Positions 1 through 9,016 of a stretch of 64,000 bases of DNA are shown in pieces. A program made the position numbers and the translations under genes. The stretch's first letter is position 1. Every line of letters starts with the position of its first letter. Source of the stretch: Cognatishimia sp. SS12 (lineage in GTDB: Bacteria > Pseudomonadota > Alphaproteobacteria > Rhodobacterales > Rhodobacteraceae); the NCBI RefSeq assembly GCF_028369055.1, contig NZ_JAQNCZ010000004.1:310001-374000 (forward strand), written 5' to 3'. Under the pieces are notes generated by a model. The model was given only the letters and a program-made list of their open reading frames with translations. It had not been told where the DNA came from and searched no databases.

Positions 1-1
1 C

Positions 2-406
2 GACGCCTGGGCCAATTACCGCGACGAAAGTTTCATCCTGCAATTCCTGTCACCGCATCTGATCCGCAAGTTCAAGCTGTTCATGCTGGCCGATGACGCC
101 AAACAGGCCAATCTGATCGTCAGCCATATCCACAACCGGCAGGGCTATCGCGATATCCGCGCCGCGCTCGCGCAGTCCTATGACCTTGCCTATCAGGAAC
201 CTGACATACAGGTCCAAGACGCCGATCTGCGCGGCGATCGGGTGCTGAAACTGACCCATGCGGTGCGCGACGGCATCGTGCTGGACCCCAAGAACCGCGA
301 TGAGGTGCTCAAACACGTGCGCCGCCTTTGGGGTTATGATGTCAGTATGACGGCGAGTGACCACAAGACCGGTACGCGCATGTCACATGTGTCGACGGCC
401 GCCTGA
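2..406 (+). CDS. SpoVR family protein, C-terminal part
   Basis: The reading frame is already open at the left edge and ends with TGA at 404-406, so only about 134 C-terminal residues are visible. The visible part carries features typical of the SpoVR C-terminus: an FLSPHLIRKFKLF stretch, a YRDIRAALAQSYDLAY segment and a closing LWGYDV. SpoVR proteins are cytoplasmic proteins of unclear biochemical role, named for Bacillus spore cortex formation but widespread in non-sporulating proteobacteria. In those they usually follow a serine kinase gene and a YeaH/DUF444 gene, which would lie outside the window. It converges on the uvrD gene with a 6-bp gap. The family call is from recall of the conserved C-terminus. 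Confidence 0.8.
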   Translation, partial: DAWANYRDESFILQFLSPHLIRKFKLFMLADDAKQANLIVSHIHNRQGYRDIRAALAQSYDLAYQEPDIQVQDADLRGDRVLKLTHAVRDGIVLDPKNRDEVLKHVRRLWGYDVSMTASDHKTGTRMSHVSTAA

Positions 407-412
407 TGGGGG

Positions 413-2845
413 CTAGAACGGGATATCAGTTGAAGCAGTTACGAATTTGGCCACGACCTTTTTTTCACCGGCCTTGTCAAATTCAACAACAAGCTTGTCG
501 CCTTCGATCTCCATGATCTCGCCATAGCCGAATTTCTGGTGGAACACCCGGTCGCCAACGGCAAAGCTGCTGACCGCCTCAAGGTCAATCACCGTGTTGC
601 GGCTTTCTTTTGGTTGGCTCAGACCGCGCTGTCCGGCGCGGTCCTGCATGCGTTTCCAGCCCGGCGAATTATAGGTGTTGGCGCTGTCCATCTTGGCCTG
701 CAGGTTGGATCCGAAATCCCCCGCCGCACCGCCATAGCCGCCCCCATATAGGCCGGGGGCCGTCAGCACATCGACATGCGCCTCGGGCAGCTCGTCAATA
801 AAGCGGCTGGGCAGCTGGCTTTGCCATTGACCAAAGACTTGCCGATTGCCGACAAAGCTGATGGTGCACACCTCTTCGGCGCGGGTGATGCCGACGTAGG
901 CTAGGCGGCGTTCTTCTTCCAGCCCTTTAAGGCCGCTTTCATCCATCGAACGTTGCGAGGGAAACAGCCCATCTTCCCAGCCGGGCAGAAAGACCACCGG
1001 AAATTCCAACCCTTTGGCGGCATGCAGCGTCATGATCGAGACCTTTGGCTCGTCCTTTTCGGTCTCATTGTCCATGACAAGGCTGACATGTTCGAGGAAC
1101 CCTTGCAGGTTGTCAAAATTATCCAGCTGACCCACCAACTCCTTGAGGTTTTCCAGCCGCCCGGGTGCCTCTGGCGTTTTGTCGTTCTGCCACATGGCCG
1201 TGTAGCCGGATTCATCCAGAATGATTTCGGCCAGCTCTGTGTGGGGGATATTGTCGCCATGCGGCACGGTCTGCATCGCTGAGAGCGTCAGCTCTTCATC
1301 AATGACCTCAGTGTCATCGCCGGGCACTTCGATCACGCGCTGCACAGCCATGCCGCGCCAGCGGTCCAGCCCGTCAATCAGCAGCGCCAGCTCTTTGGCC
1401 CCTTTGCCGCCGATGCCTTTTTGCGCCAGCAGGATACGCGCGCCTTCGATCAGCGAGACGCCATTGTTGCGCGCGCAGGTCTGGATCTTCTGCTGCGCCA
1501 CATTGCCAAGGCCCCGTTTGGGCGTGTTCACGATCCGCTCAAACGCAAGGTCATCTTCGGGTGTCACCACGCAGCGGAAATAGGCCATGGCATCGCGGAT
1601 CTCCATCCGCTCGTAAAACCGCGGCCCGCCAATCACGCGATACGGCAGGCCAATGGTCAAAAACCGATCTTCAAACGCGCGCATCTGGTGGCTGGCGCGT
1701 ACGAGGATCGCCATATCCTCAAGGCTGCGCGGCCCCTGCCCGCGGGTGCCACGCTGCATGGCCTCCAACTCTTCGCCAATCCAGCGCGCTTCCTCTTCGC
1801 CGTCCCAATGCCCAATAAGGCGCAGTTTCTCGCCCTCGGTCGCCTCAGTCCAAAGCGTTTTGCCAAGACGGTTTTCATTGCCCGCGATCACCGCCGAAGC
1901 CGCCGCCAGAATATGCGGGGTGGAGCGGTAATTCTGCTCCAGCCGCACCACATGCGCGCCGGGGAAATCTGTTTCAAACCGCAGAATGTTGCCAACTTCG
2001 GCGCCGCGCCAGCCATAGATCGACTGATCATCATCACCGACGCAGCAAATATTCTTGTGCTCCTGCGCCAAAAGCCGCAGCCACAGGTACTGCGCGACGT
2101 TGGTATCCTGATATTCGTCGACCAGAATGTACTTAAACCAGCGCTGATATTGCTGCAGCACATCTTCGTGCTTTTGGAAGATCACCACCATGTGCAGCAG
2201 CAGATCGCCAAAATCGACGGCATTTAATTCGCGCAGGCGGGTTTGGTATTGCTGATACAATTCCCCGCCCTTGTGGTTAAACGCCCCGGCGTCGGCTGAG
2301 GGCAGCCGGTCCGGCGTCAGCGCGCGGTTTTTCCAGCCGTCAATCAGCCCGGCAAGCTGGCGCGCGGGCCAGCGTTTTTCGTCGATGCCCGCCGCCTGGA
2401 TCAATTGCTTGAGCAGCCGCACCTGATCATCGGTGTCCAAAATGGTGAAGTTGCTTTTCAGCCCCACCAATTCCGCATGACGGCGCAGCAGTTTGACGCA
2501 GATCGAGTGAAACGTGCCCATCCAGGGCAAGCCCTCGATCTGCTGCCCCATCATGCGGCCGACGCGGTTTTTCATTTCGCGCGCGGCTTTGTTGGTAAAT
2601 GTCACCGCCAGAATTTCATTGGTATGGGCGCGCCCTGTGTTGAGCAGGTGCACAATCCGTGTGGTCAGCGCCTTGGTTTTTCCCGTCCCGGCCCCAGCCA
2701 ACATCAGGACTGGACCGTCGAGTTTTTCGACGGCCTCGCGCTGTGCGGGGTTTAGTTCATCCAGATAAGGCGATGGGCGCGCGGCCATGGCGCGCTGGCT
2801 CAGCGGCACATTCGCAAGATCATCAAATTCATCATAACTGCTCAT
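413..2845 (-). CDS. uvrD: ATP-dependent DNA helicase UvrD/PcrA
   Basis: Superfamily 1A 3'-5' DNA helicase of 810 residues acting in nucleotide excision and mismatch repair. Visible motifs are Walker A GAGTGKT at residues 51-57, the Walker B/DEAD-type LVDEYQDT around residue 243, QSIYGWRGA, QNYRST, TLHAAKGLEF and the late YVGITRA motif. The last ~50 residues (FAVGDRVFHQKFGYG onward) match the Tudor-like tail of PcrA/UvrD that contacts RNA polymerase. Length is slightly above the 720-780 usual for the family. The start ATG at 2845 sits about 40 bp from a LexA-type box, so damage induction is likely. UvrD and PcrA cannot be separated by eye; the symbol follows proteobacterial usage. Confidence 0.93.
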   Translation of the reverse strand: MSSYDEFDDLANVPLSQRAMAARPSPYLDELNPAQREAVEKLDGPVLMLAGAGTGKTKALTTRIVHLLNTGRAHTNEILAVTFTNKAAREMKNRVGRMMGQQIEGLPWMGTFHSICVKLLRRHAELVGLKSNFTILDTDDQVRLLKQLIQAAGIDEKRWPARQLAGLIDGWKNRALTPDRLPSADAGAFNHKGGELYQQYQTRLRELNAVDFGDLLLHMVVIFQKHEDVLQQYQRWFKYILVDEYQDTNVAQYLWLRLLAQEHKNICCVGDDDQSIYGWRGAEVGNILRFETDFPGAHVVRLEQNYRSTPHILAAASAVIAGNENRLGKTLWTEATEGEKLRLIGHWDGEEEARWIGEELEAMQRGTRGQGPRSLEDMAILVRASHQMRAFEDRFLTIGLPYRVIGGPRFYERMEIRDAMAYFRCVVTPEDDLAFERIVNTPKRGLGNVAQQKIQTCARNNGVSLIEGARILLAQKGIGGKGAKELALLIDGLDRWRGMAVQRVIEVPGDDTEVIDEELTLSAMQTVPHGDNIPHTELAEIILDESGYTAMWQNDKTPEAPGRLENLKELVGQLDNFDNLQGFLEHVSLVMDNETEKDEPKVSIMTLHAAKGLEFPVVFLPGWEDGLFPSQRSMDESGLKGLEEERRLAYVGITRAEEVCTISFVGNRQVFGQWQSQLPSRFIDELPEAHVDVLTAPGLYGGGYGGAAGDFGSNLQAKMDSANTYNSPGWKRMQDRAGQRGLSQPKESRNTVIDLEAVSSFAVGDRVFHQKFGYGEIMEIEGDKLVVEFDKAGEKKVVAKFVTASTDIPF

Positions 2846-2885
2846 GGCGGGACAATAGCTTGCGCGCGTGCGGTTGAAAAGCGGC

Positions 2886-2900
2886 GTTCTCTAAATGTTC
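2886..2900. promoter_or_regulatory. LexA (SOS) box upstream of uvrD
   Basis: The sequence GTTC TCTAAAT GTTC is an exact match to the alphaproteobacterial LexA operator GTTC-N7-GTTC (GAAC-N7-GAAC on the uvrD strand). It ends 41 bp before the uvrD ATG, a position compatible with promoter occlusion. No second copy was seen in this intergenic region. Confidence 0.75.
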
Positions 2901-3129
2901 CAGCGGGGCAGCCGAAAATTGCAAAGAGCTGCAATAACGTTTTGTGCGGGGCGTTATCGCGGGGCGCATACTGGCACCTTGCAGTCGCCCGCGGGGGCGA
3001 GAGAGCGATTCTGTGGTGGATCAAGATAAAAAATCCTGCGGCACGTCCTGCGCGGAACCGGCGAATTTCCAGCAAAGCAGAAATCCATCCACCAGACCGA
3101 CCGAAATTTACGCATCAAGGTAAACATAC

Positions 3130-3159
3130 TTGACCTTTAAAGTGCCGTTAGCGCTAAAA
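3130..3159 (+). promoter_or_regulatory. Candidate sigma-70 promoter for pyruvate carboxylase
   Basis: TTGACC at 3130-3135 and CTAAAA at 3154-3159 are separated by 18 bp, within an A/T-rich stretch. If used, the pyc leader would be about 180 nt. This is a weak consensus match chosen by eye. Confidence 0.3.
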
Positions 3160-3345
3160 TTTACGAAAAAAACGGATTTTTTCTGCACCTGCACAATTTT
3201 TTTAATGAAAAAGGGTACGAAATAATACACAACACCGCGAAAGCAGGTTTCTCATTTTTTGCGATGGTACACCGAATCCAAGGTGAACGCCGAATGCATG
3301 AGGGCTTGTGTCAAGGACAGTGACCAAAGGAAGGCCCCAGATCTG

Positions 3346-6300
3346 ATGACAGATTTCCGTAAAATTCTGATAGCGAACCGTGGCGAAATCGCCATTCGCG
3401 TGATGCGCGCAGCCAATGAAATGGGGAAGCAGACCGTTGCTGTCTATGCCGAAGAAGACAAGCTGAGCCTGCACCGCTTTAAGGCTGACGAAGCCTACCG
3501 CATTGGCGAGGGCATGGGCCCCGTGGCCGCCTATCTCAGCATTGACGAAATCATCCGAGTGGCGCGCGAATCCGGCGCGGACGCGATCCACCCCGGCTAT
3601 GGGCTGCTGTCCGAGAACCCTGAATTTGTCGACGCTTGCGCGGCCAATGGCATCACCTTTATTGGCCCCAAAGCCGAAACCATGCGCGCCCTTGGCGACA
3701 AAGCTTCGGCGCGCCGCGTCGCGGTTGAAGCCGGTGTACCCGTCATCCCTGCCACCGAGGTGCTCGGCGATGACATGGCGGCCATCAAGAAAGAAGCGGG
3801 TGAGGTTGGATATCCGCTGATGCTCAAGGCCTCCTGGGGCGGCGGCGGACGCGGCATGCGCCCGATCTTTGGCGAGGACGAGCTGGAAGAAAAAGTTCTG
3901 GAAGGTCGCCGCGAGGCCGAAGCCGCCTTTGGTAATGGCGAGGGTTATCTGGAAAAGATGATCACCAAGGCGCGCCACGTCGAGGTTCAAATTCTGGGCG
4001 ACAAACACGGCGGCATGTACCACCTTTATGAACGCGATTGTTCGGTGCAGCGCCGCAACCAAAAAGTGGTGGAACGTGCGCCAGCCCCCTACCTGACCGA
4101 AGAACAGCGCGCAGAGATCTGCGAGCTGGGCTATAAGATCTGTAAGCACGTTAACTATGAATGCGCCGGTACCGTTGAATTCTTGATGGATATGAACACC
4201 GGCAAGTTCTACTTCATCGAAGTGAACCCGCGTGTGCAGGTGGAACATACCGTCACCGAAGAAGTCACCGGTATCGACATCGTGCAGGCCCAGATCCTGA
4301 TCGCGGAAGGCAAAACCATTGCCGACGCCACCGGCAAAGCCGCGCAGGAAGATATCCGCCTGAACGGCCATGCGCTGCAAACCCGCGTGACCACCGAAGA
4401 TCCGACCAACAACTTCATCCCGGATTACGGCCGCATCACGGCCTATCGCTCGGCCACCGGCATGGGCATTCGTCTGGATGGCGGCACCGCCTATTCTGGC
4501 GGCGTGATCACCCGCTATTACGACTCTCTGCTGACCAAGGTCACGGCTTGGGCGCAGACCCCGGAAAAAGCCATCGCCCGCATGGACCGCGCCCTGCGCG
4601 AATTCCGTATTCGCGGCGTGTCCACCAACATCGCCTTTGTCGAAAACCTGCTGAAGCACCCGACCTTCCTGGATTATTCTTACACCACGAAGTTCATCGA
4701 CGAGACGCCAGAGCTGTTTGACTTCAAAAAACGTCGTGACCGCGGCACCAAGGTTCTGACCTATATCGCTGACATTTCGGTCAACGGTCATCCAGAGACC
4801 GAAGGCCGCCCGGCCCCGGCCGAAGGTCTGAAACTGCCTGTGCCCCCCGCCAAGAAAGCCGAGCCAGCCTATGGCACGCGCAATCTGCTGGAGCAGAAGG
4901 GCCCCAAGGCCGTGGCCGACTGGATGAAGCAGCAAAAACAACTGCTGCTCACGGACACCACCATGCGCGACGGGCACCAATCTCTGCTGGCCACGCGCAT
5001 GCGCTCGATCGATATGCTCAAGGTGGCGCCGGCTTATGCCGCCAACCTGCCACAGCTGTTCTCGGTCGAATGCTGGGGGGGCGCGACATTCGATGTGGCC
5101 TATCGCTTCTTGCAGGAATGCCCTTGGCAACGCCTGCGCGATCTGCGCGAACGTATGCCAAACGTGATGACGCAGATGCTGTTGCGCGCCTCAAACGGGG
5201 TTGGGTACACCAACTACCCGGACAATGTGGTGCAAAGCTTTGTGGCGCAGGCCGCGAAATCCGGCATTGATGTCTTCCGCGTGTTTGACAGCCTGAACTG
5301 GGTTGAAAACATGCGCGTTGCAATGGACGCCGTGATCGAAGCGGATAAGGTCTGCGAAGGCACAATCTGTTATACCGGCGATCTGCTGGACCCAAGCCGC
5401 AGCAAATACGACGTGAAATATTACGTCGGCATGGCCAAAGAGCTGGAAGCAGCAGGGGCGCATGTGCTGGGCCTGAAGGATATGTCCGGCCTGCTGAAAC
5501 CAGCCTCGGCGCGCATTCTGATCCGTGCCCTCAAGGAAGAAACCGGCCTGCCGATCCACTTCCATACCCATGACACATCAGGCATTGCGGGCGCGACCAT
5601 TCTGGCGGCGGCAGATGCGGGCGTGGATGCGGTGGATGCCGCAATGGACGCCTTCTCTGGCGGCACTTCGCAGCCTTGCCTTGGCTCGATCGTCGAAGCC
5701 CTGCGCAACACAGATCGCGACACCGGGCTGGATATCAAAGCCATCCGCGAGATCAGCGAATATTGGGAAGGCGTGCGCGCGCAATATACCGCGTTTGAAA
5801 GCGGCCTCGCAGCCCCGGCCTCTGAGGTTTACCTGCACGAGATGCCCGGTGGTCAGTTCACCAACCTGAAGGCGCAGGCGCGTTCACTGGGGCTCGAAGA
5901 GCGCTGGCATGAGGTCGCCCAGACCTATGCCGACGTGAACCAGATGTTCGGCGATATCGTGAAAGTGACGCCAAGCTCCAAGGTTGTGGGCGACATGGCG
6001 CTGATGATGGTCAGCCAGGGCCTCAGCCGCGATGATGTGGAAAACCCCAAGAAGGAAGTGGCCTTCCCCGACTCTGTCGTCGACATGATGCGCGGCAATC
6101 TGGGCCAACCGCCCGGCGGTTTCCCAAAAGGCATCGTCGACAAGGTTCTGAAAGGCGAAGCGCCGAATACCGAGCGCCCGGGTAAACACCTGCCGCCCGT
6201 GGATCTGGAGGCAACACGAGCCGAATTGTCCGCGGAACTCAACGGGTTTGAGGTCGATGACGAGGACCTCAATGGCTATCTGATGTATCCCAAGGTGTTC

Positions 6301-6786
6301 CTGGACTATATGGGACGTCACCGCCAGTATGGCCCCGTGCGCACTCTGCCGACCCGCACCTTCTTTTACGGCATGGAGCCGGGCGAAGAGATCACCGCTG
6401 AGATCGACCCTGGTAAGACGCTGGAAATTCGCCTGCAGGCGATTGGCGAGACCAATGAAGATGGCGAAGTCAAAGTGTTCTTTGAGCTGAACGGTCAGCC
6501 GCGTGTGATCCGCGTGCCCAACCGTCTGGTCAAGGCCTCCACCGCGCAGCGGCCCAAGGCCGAGGTCGGCAATGCCAACCATGTCGGCGCGCCGATGCCC
6601 GGTGTTGTGGCCAGCGTGGGTGTCAGCGTCGGTCAGGCGGTCAAGGAAGGCGATCTGCTGCTCACCATCGAAGCGATGAAGATGGAGACCGGCATTCACG
6701 CTGAGCGCGACGCAACCGTCAAGGCGGTGCATATCACGCCCGGCGGCCAGATTGACGCAAAAGACCTGCTGGTCGAGCTGGAATAA
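3346..6786 (+). CDS. pyc: Pyruvate carboxylase
   Basis: Single-chain biotin enzyme of 1146 residues that carboxylates pyruvate to oxaloacetate with ATP and bicarbonate, the main anaplerotic step. Domains in order are biotin carboxylase with ATP-grasp (1 to about 455, starting KILIANRGEIAIRVMRAAN), carboxyltransferase (from about 535, LLLTDTTMRDGHQS), a conserved PYC domain, and the biotinyl domain with EAMKMET, whose acceptor lysine is residue 1112. Length matches the family. The frame is open 87 bp further upstream, but ATG at 3346 gives the canonical N-terminus and has AAAGGAAGG about 13 bp before it. A strong terminator follows, so the gene appears monocistronic. A 642-codon open frame on the opposite strand is a shadow. 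Confidence 0.97.
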   Translation: MTDFRKILIANRGEIAIRVMRAANEMGKQTVAVYAEEDKLSLHRFKADEAYRIGEGMGPVAAYLSIDEIIRVARESGADAIHPGYGLLSENPEFVDACAANGITFIGPKAETMRALGDKASARRVAVEAGVPVIPATEVLGDDMAAIKKEAGEVGYPLMLKASWGGGGRGMRPIFGEDELEEKVLEGRREAEAAFGNGEGYLEKMITKARHVEVQILGDKHGGMYHLYERDCSVQRRNQKVVERAPAPYLTEEQRAEICELGYKICKHVNYECAGTVEFLMDMNTGKFYFIEVNPRVQVEHTVTEEVTGIDIVQAQILIAEGKTIADATGKAAQEDIRLNGHALQTRVTTEDPTNNFIPDYGRITAYRSATGMGIRLDGGTAYSGGVITRYYDSLLTKVTAWAQTPEKAIARMDRALREFRIRGVSTNIAFVENLLKHPTFLDYSYTTKFIDETPELFDFKKRRDRGTKVLTYIADISVNGHPETEGRPAPAEGLKLPVPPAKKAEPAYGTRNLLEQKGPKAVADWMKQQKQLLLTDTTMRDGHQSLLATRMRSIDMLKVAPAYAANLPQLFSVECWGGATFDVAYRFLQECPWQRLRDLRERMPNVMTQMLLRASNGVGYTNYPDNVVQSFVAQAAKSGIDVFRVFDSLNWVENMRVAMDAVIEADKVCEGTICYTGDLLDPSRSKYDVKYYVGMAKELEAAGAHVLGLKDMSGLLKPASARILIRALKEETGLPIHFHTHDTSGIAGATILAAADAGVDAVDAAMDAFSGGTSQPCLGSIVEALRNTDRDTGLDIKAIREISEYWEGVRAQYTAFESGLAAPASEVYLHEMPGGQFTNLKAQARSLGLEERWHEVAQTYADVNQMFGDIVKVTPSSKVVGDMALMMVSQGLSRDDVENPKKEVAFPDSVVDMMRGNLGQPPGGFPKGIVDKVLKGEAPNTERPGKHLPPVDLEATRAELSAELNGFEVDDEDLNGYLMYPKVFLDYMGRHRQYGPVRTLPTRTFFYGMEPGEEITAEIDPGKTLEIRLQAIGETNEDGEVKVFFELNGQPRVIRVPNRLVKASTAQRPKAEVGNANHVGAPMPGVVASVGVSVGQAVKEGDLLLTIEAMKMETGIHAERDATVKAVHITPGGQIDAKDLLVELE

Positions 6787-6810
6787 ACGCCACGCCCTGC
6801 CACTCACACA

Positions 6811-6842
6811 AACCGCAGCCCGACCCGGCTGCGGTTTTTTTA
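6811..6842 (+). terminator. Rho-independent terminator of pyc
   Basis: Perfect 10-bp stem AACCGCAGCC / GGCTGCGGTT with a 6-nt loop, followed by a run of T, 25 bp after the pyc stop codon. Confidence 0.85.
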
Positions 6843-6941
6843 CCTCTGTGCGTCATGCGCGTGCGCGCGCCAATATCAGCTTTTGCGCTTGCGGCGGAAC
6901 TGTGCTCAGATGGGCAAAAGACCAATCAAAAAGGCCAAACC

Positions 6942-7205
6942 GTGAAATCAACATTCGCATTGCTGATCGCTCTGACAACCGTAGCCGCCTGCCAGACCAC
7001 CGGAACACTCAGCAGTGGCGGGTTTATCCGCGAATTGCCTGAGGGCGTGTTGGAGATTGCCGACCCCAGCCAGGATCTGACGGCCGTGACATTGCGTGAA
7101 GAAGATGGCTGTTATTGGTACCGGCACGTAGGCCCAGTGGAAACCACGCTATTGCCGTTGCGCAACAAAGAGGGCCGCCCGATTTGCACGCGCGCGCAGA
7201 CCTGA
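6942..7205 (+). CDS. Small predicted lipoprotein
   Basis: 87-residue protein starting with GTG at 6942, eight bases after AAAAAGG. The N-terminus is a short signal sequence ending in a lipobox (TTVAAC, Cys17), so the mature protein should be lipid-anchored in the envelope. The mature part has a WYRH motif and two further cysteines, DGCYWY and GRPICTRA, that could form a disulfide. I do not recognise a named family. An upstream in-frame start at 6855 would bury the signal peptide and is rejected. It converges on the L,D-transpeptidase gene with a 19-bp gap. Confidence 0.65.
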   Translation: MKSTFALLIALTTVAACQTTGTLSSGGFIRELPEGVLEIADPSQDLTAVTLREEDGCYWYRHVGPVETTLLPLRNKEGRPICTRAQT

Positions 7206-7224
7206 CCGCGCGCGCTGATCCCGG

Positions 7225-7950
7225 CTATTCCGGGGCGTAAAGAAAGGCGGTCGAGCCTTCGGCCACGTTATCATACAGGCCATTGATATGTGCCATGACC
7301 ATGCGCACGCACCCTGAGCTGGCCCGCCCGCCGATGGAGCGTGGCGAGGGCGTGCCATGGATGCGCAGATAGGTGTCGCGATTGCCGACATAAAGGTACA
7401 GCGCGCGCGATCCGAGCGGATTGCTCGGGCCGCCATCCATGCCATTGGCGTGTTTTTCGTAGGTCTGCGGCTCGCGTTTGATCATTGCATCCGTCGGGCG
7501 CCAGGTAGGCCACTTGCGTTTGCGTGCAATCGTGTAGGTGCCCGGCTCATAGAGTTTGCCCTTGGCAATCGCCACGCCATAGCGCATTGCGCTGCCGTCC
7601 TCGGCGATGTGGTAAAGATAACGCGCCACCGCATCGACGTGGATATCGCCCGGCACAAGCCCGTCGTTGGCCTCAACCCGCTGTGGCAGGAAACGGGGGT
7701 GCAACCCCCATGGGTTTGAGGTCGCGGGGTCATAGTTTGCAGGCGTCACCCGCGCATCCCAGCTTGACCACATGCGGGGGTTGGACGTCGGGGCACGCAC
7801 CGGCGCAACCTCAGGCGCGGTGGCAACCTCGGGTGTTTCCACGGCGGTGGCCGGCGCGGCCGTTTCGTCGGATTGGGCCCAGACCGCACCCGCAATTGGC
7901 GCAGAAAACAAAGCCGTTGTCGTCGAAATAAAATGTCGTCTTGTCAGCAT
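7225..7950 (-). CDS. L,D-transpeptidase (YkuD domain), exported
   Basis: 241-residue exported protein of the YkuD family, which cross-links peptidoglycan stems (3-3 links) or attaches proteins to them. The N-terminus MLTRRHFISTTTALF resembles a Tat/Sec signal with paired arginines, ending near AVWA. An Ala/Pro/Val-rich linker follows, then the catalytic domain with HGTPSPRSIGG and the active-site SSGCVRM (nucleophile Cys214). ATG at 7950 is chosen because AAGGAGG lies just before it and the signal sequence begins there; the open frame runs 105 bp further upstream. The substrate link type cannot be read from sequence. Confidence 0.9.
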   Translation of the reverse strand: MLTRRHFISTTTALFSAPIAGAVWAQSDETAAPATAVETPEVATAPEVAPVRAPTSNPRMWSSWDARVTPANYDPATSNPWGLHPRFLPQRVEANDGLVPGDIHVDAVARYLYHIAEDGSAMRYGVAIAKGKLYEPGTYTIARKRKWPTWRPTDAMIKREPQTYEKHANGMDGGPSNPLGSRALYLYVGNRDTYLRIHGTPSPRSIGGRASSGCVRMVMAHINGLYDNVAEGSTAFLYAPE

Positions 7951-8073
7951 CTCGGGCCTCCTTGCGCCCTTTCGTTCGCCCCAGCATAGGTCTTTCGCGC
8001 TTGCAGAGAAAGCGCAGTTCACCGAACTGTTATGACTGGGGCGATTTAGCACCAACTGACGCGCCGGGCGATG

Positions 8074-8982
8074 TCAACGTCGATGGCGAAAGCTGCTGTC
8101 AGCCTGCCCCATCAAACAACGCGGGATCACCGGGAAGCGTTCCGTCAGGAAATAAGCATAAGTTCCCGCCGGATACTCCGCTGTTGTCACAAAGGCTCCG
8201 TTGCATTCATCCAAATTGCCTGCACCTTTGACATAGGTATAATCCTGCACAAAGGCCCCGTCATAGCGCCCCGATGGCGCGTTGCCACCCGGGCGGCTGC
8301 CGGATTTCAGCCGGTAGGAGCTGGTCATTTTCCGCACTTCGCCATTCAGCTCAGCCGTCACCGCGTAAATCGGAAACCCATCCGCCGCATAGCCGATCAG
8401 CGGAGAGGCTTTGCCCGACTGCCAGCCGAGCGCCTGCATCAGCCCCACGGGCAAGCCGTGGTAATGATAGGCCCCAGTGGGTTGCACATGGCCGTAGTTA
8501 CCGTCCAGTCCCAGGCTGACAGCGCCGCCCAGCGCCTCGTATTGCCAGCCACTGCGCGGGTTTCCGCGCCAGAATTCCGCAGCACCGGGATCAAAGGGCA
8601 CGCCGTTCACCGCAACCCCAAACAATCCGCCGCGCCGCAGATCAGCCCTGCCGCGCCTCTGCGGCGCAGCGCTCATCTGAAAGCGATAAGATTGCGCGCG
8701 GATCGGGTTCGGGTTGCCAGCATTGGGAAACCGCCCAACCGTATGATCCGGGATGCCATTTGCGGTGACAACACGGGTGGTTCCCACGACTTTGATGGTA
8801 ACGGCATTGCCACGCTTGCGCACGGTGGCATTGACCAGCCGCAGCGCCTCCGCCTCTGTTGCCACATGCTGGCGCAGGCGCGGTCCCTCTGGCGGGCGAC
8901 CCTGCGCATCCACCGGCAGCATCAGCCCCGCGGCAATCGACAAGGCCAGCGCGCCCATCAAAATGTTCTGTTTTCTGCTCAC
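8074..8982 (-). CDS. YHYH domain-containing exported protein
   Basis: 302-residue protein with an N-terminal hydrophobic signal (ILMGALALSIAAGLML) and a large domain carrying the signature GAYHYHGLP. Other conserved stretches are VNGVPFDP, LIGYAADGFPIYA and LDECNGAFV, typical of the YHYH family, whose function is unknown. The clustered His residues suggest metal binding (inference). GTG at 8982 is preferred because GAGGAG precedes it by about 8 bp; an in-frame ATG at 9006 would place that Shine-Dalgarno inside the gene. It lies 34 bp downstream of the next small exported-protein gene on the same strand, so the two are probably co-transcribed. Confidence 0.8.
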   Translation of the reverse strand: MSRKQNILMGALALSIAAGLMLPVDAQGRPPEGPRLRQHVATEAEALRLVNATVRKRGNAVTIKVVGTTRVVTANGIPDHTVGRFPNAGNPNPIRAQSYRFQMSAAPQRRGRADLRRGGLFGVAVNGVPFDPGAAEFWRGNPRSGWQYEALGGAVSLGLDGNYGHVQPTGAYHYHGLPVGLMQALGWQSGKASPLIGYAADGFPIYAVTAELNGEVRKMTSSYRLKSGSRPGGNAPSGRYDGAFVQDYTYVKGAGNLDECNGAFVTTAEYPAGTYAYFLTERFPVIPRCLMGQADSSFRHRR

Positions 8983-9016
8983 TGTCTCTCTCCTCGTTTT
9001 TTTCATGACTTTAAGG

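Larger units (their letters stand above)
2846..3345. other. Intergenic region between divergent uvrD and pyc
   Basis: Five hundred bases without a convincing gene. The left end holds the LexA box for uvrD. The right half is A/T-richer and holds a plausible promoter for pyc and a long leader. Short open frames here lack ribosome-binding sites and recognisable products. Confidence 0.5.

Noticed and set aside
3202..5130. 642-codon open frame antisense to pyc
   Set aside because: Shadow of the pyruvate carboxylase gene; GC-rich codon bias on the coding strand keeps this frame open, and the product shows no family motif.
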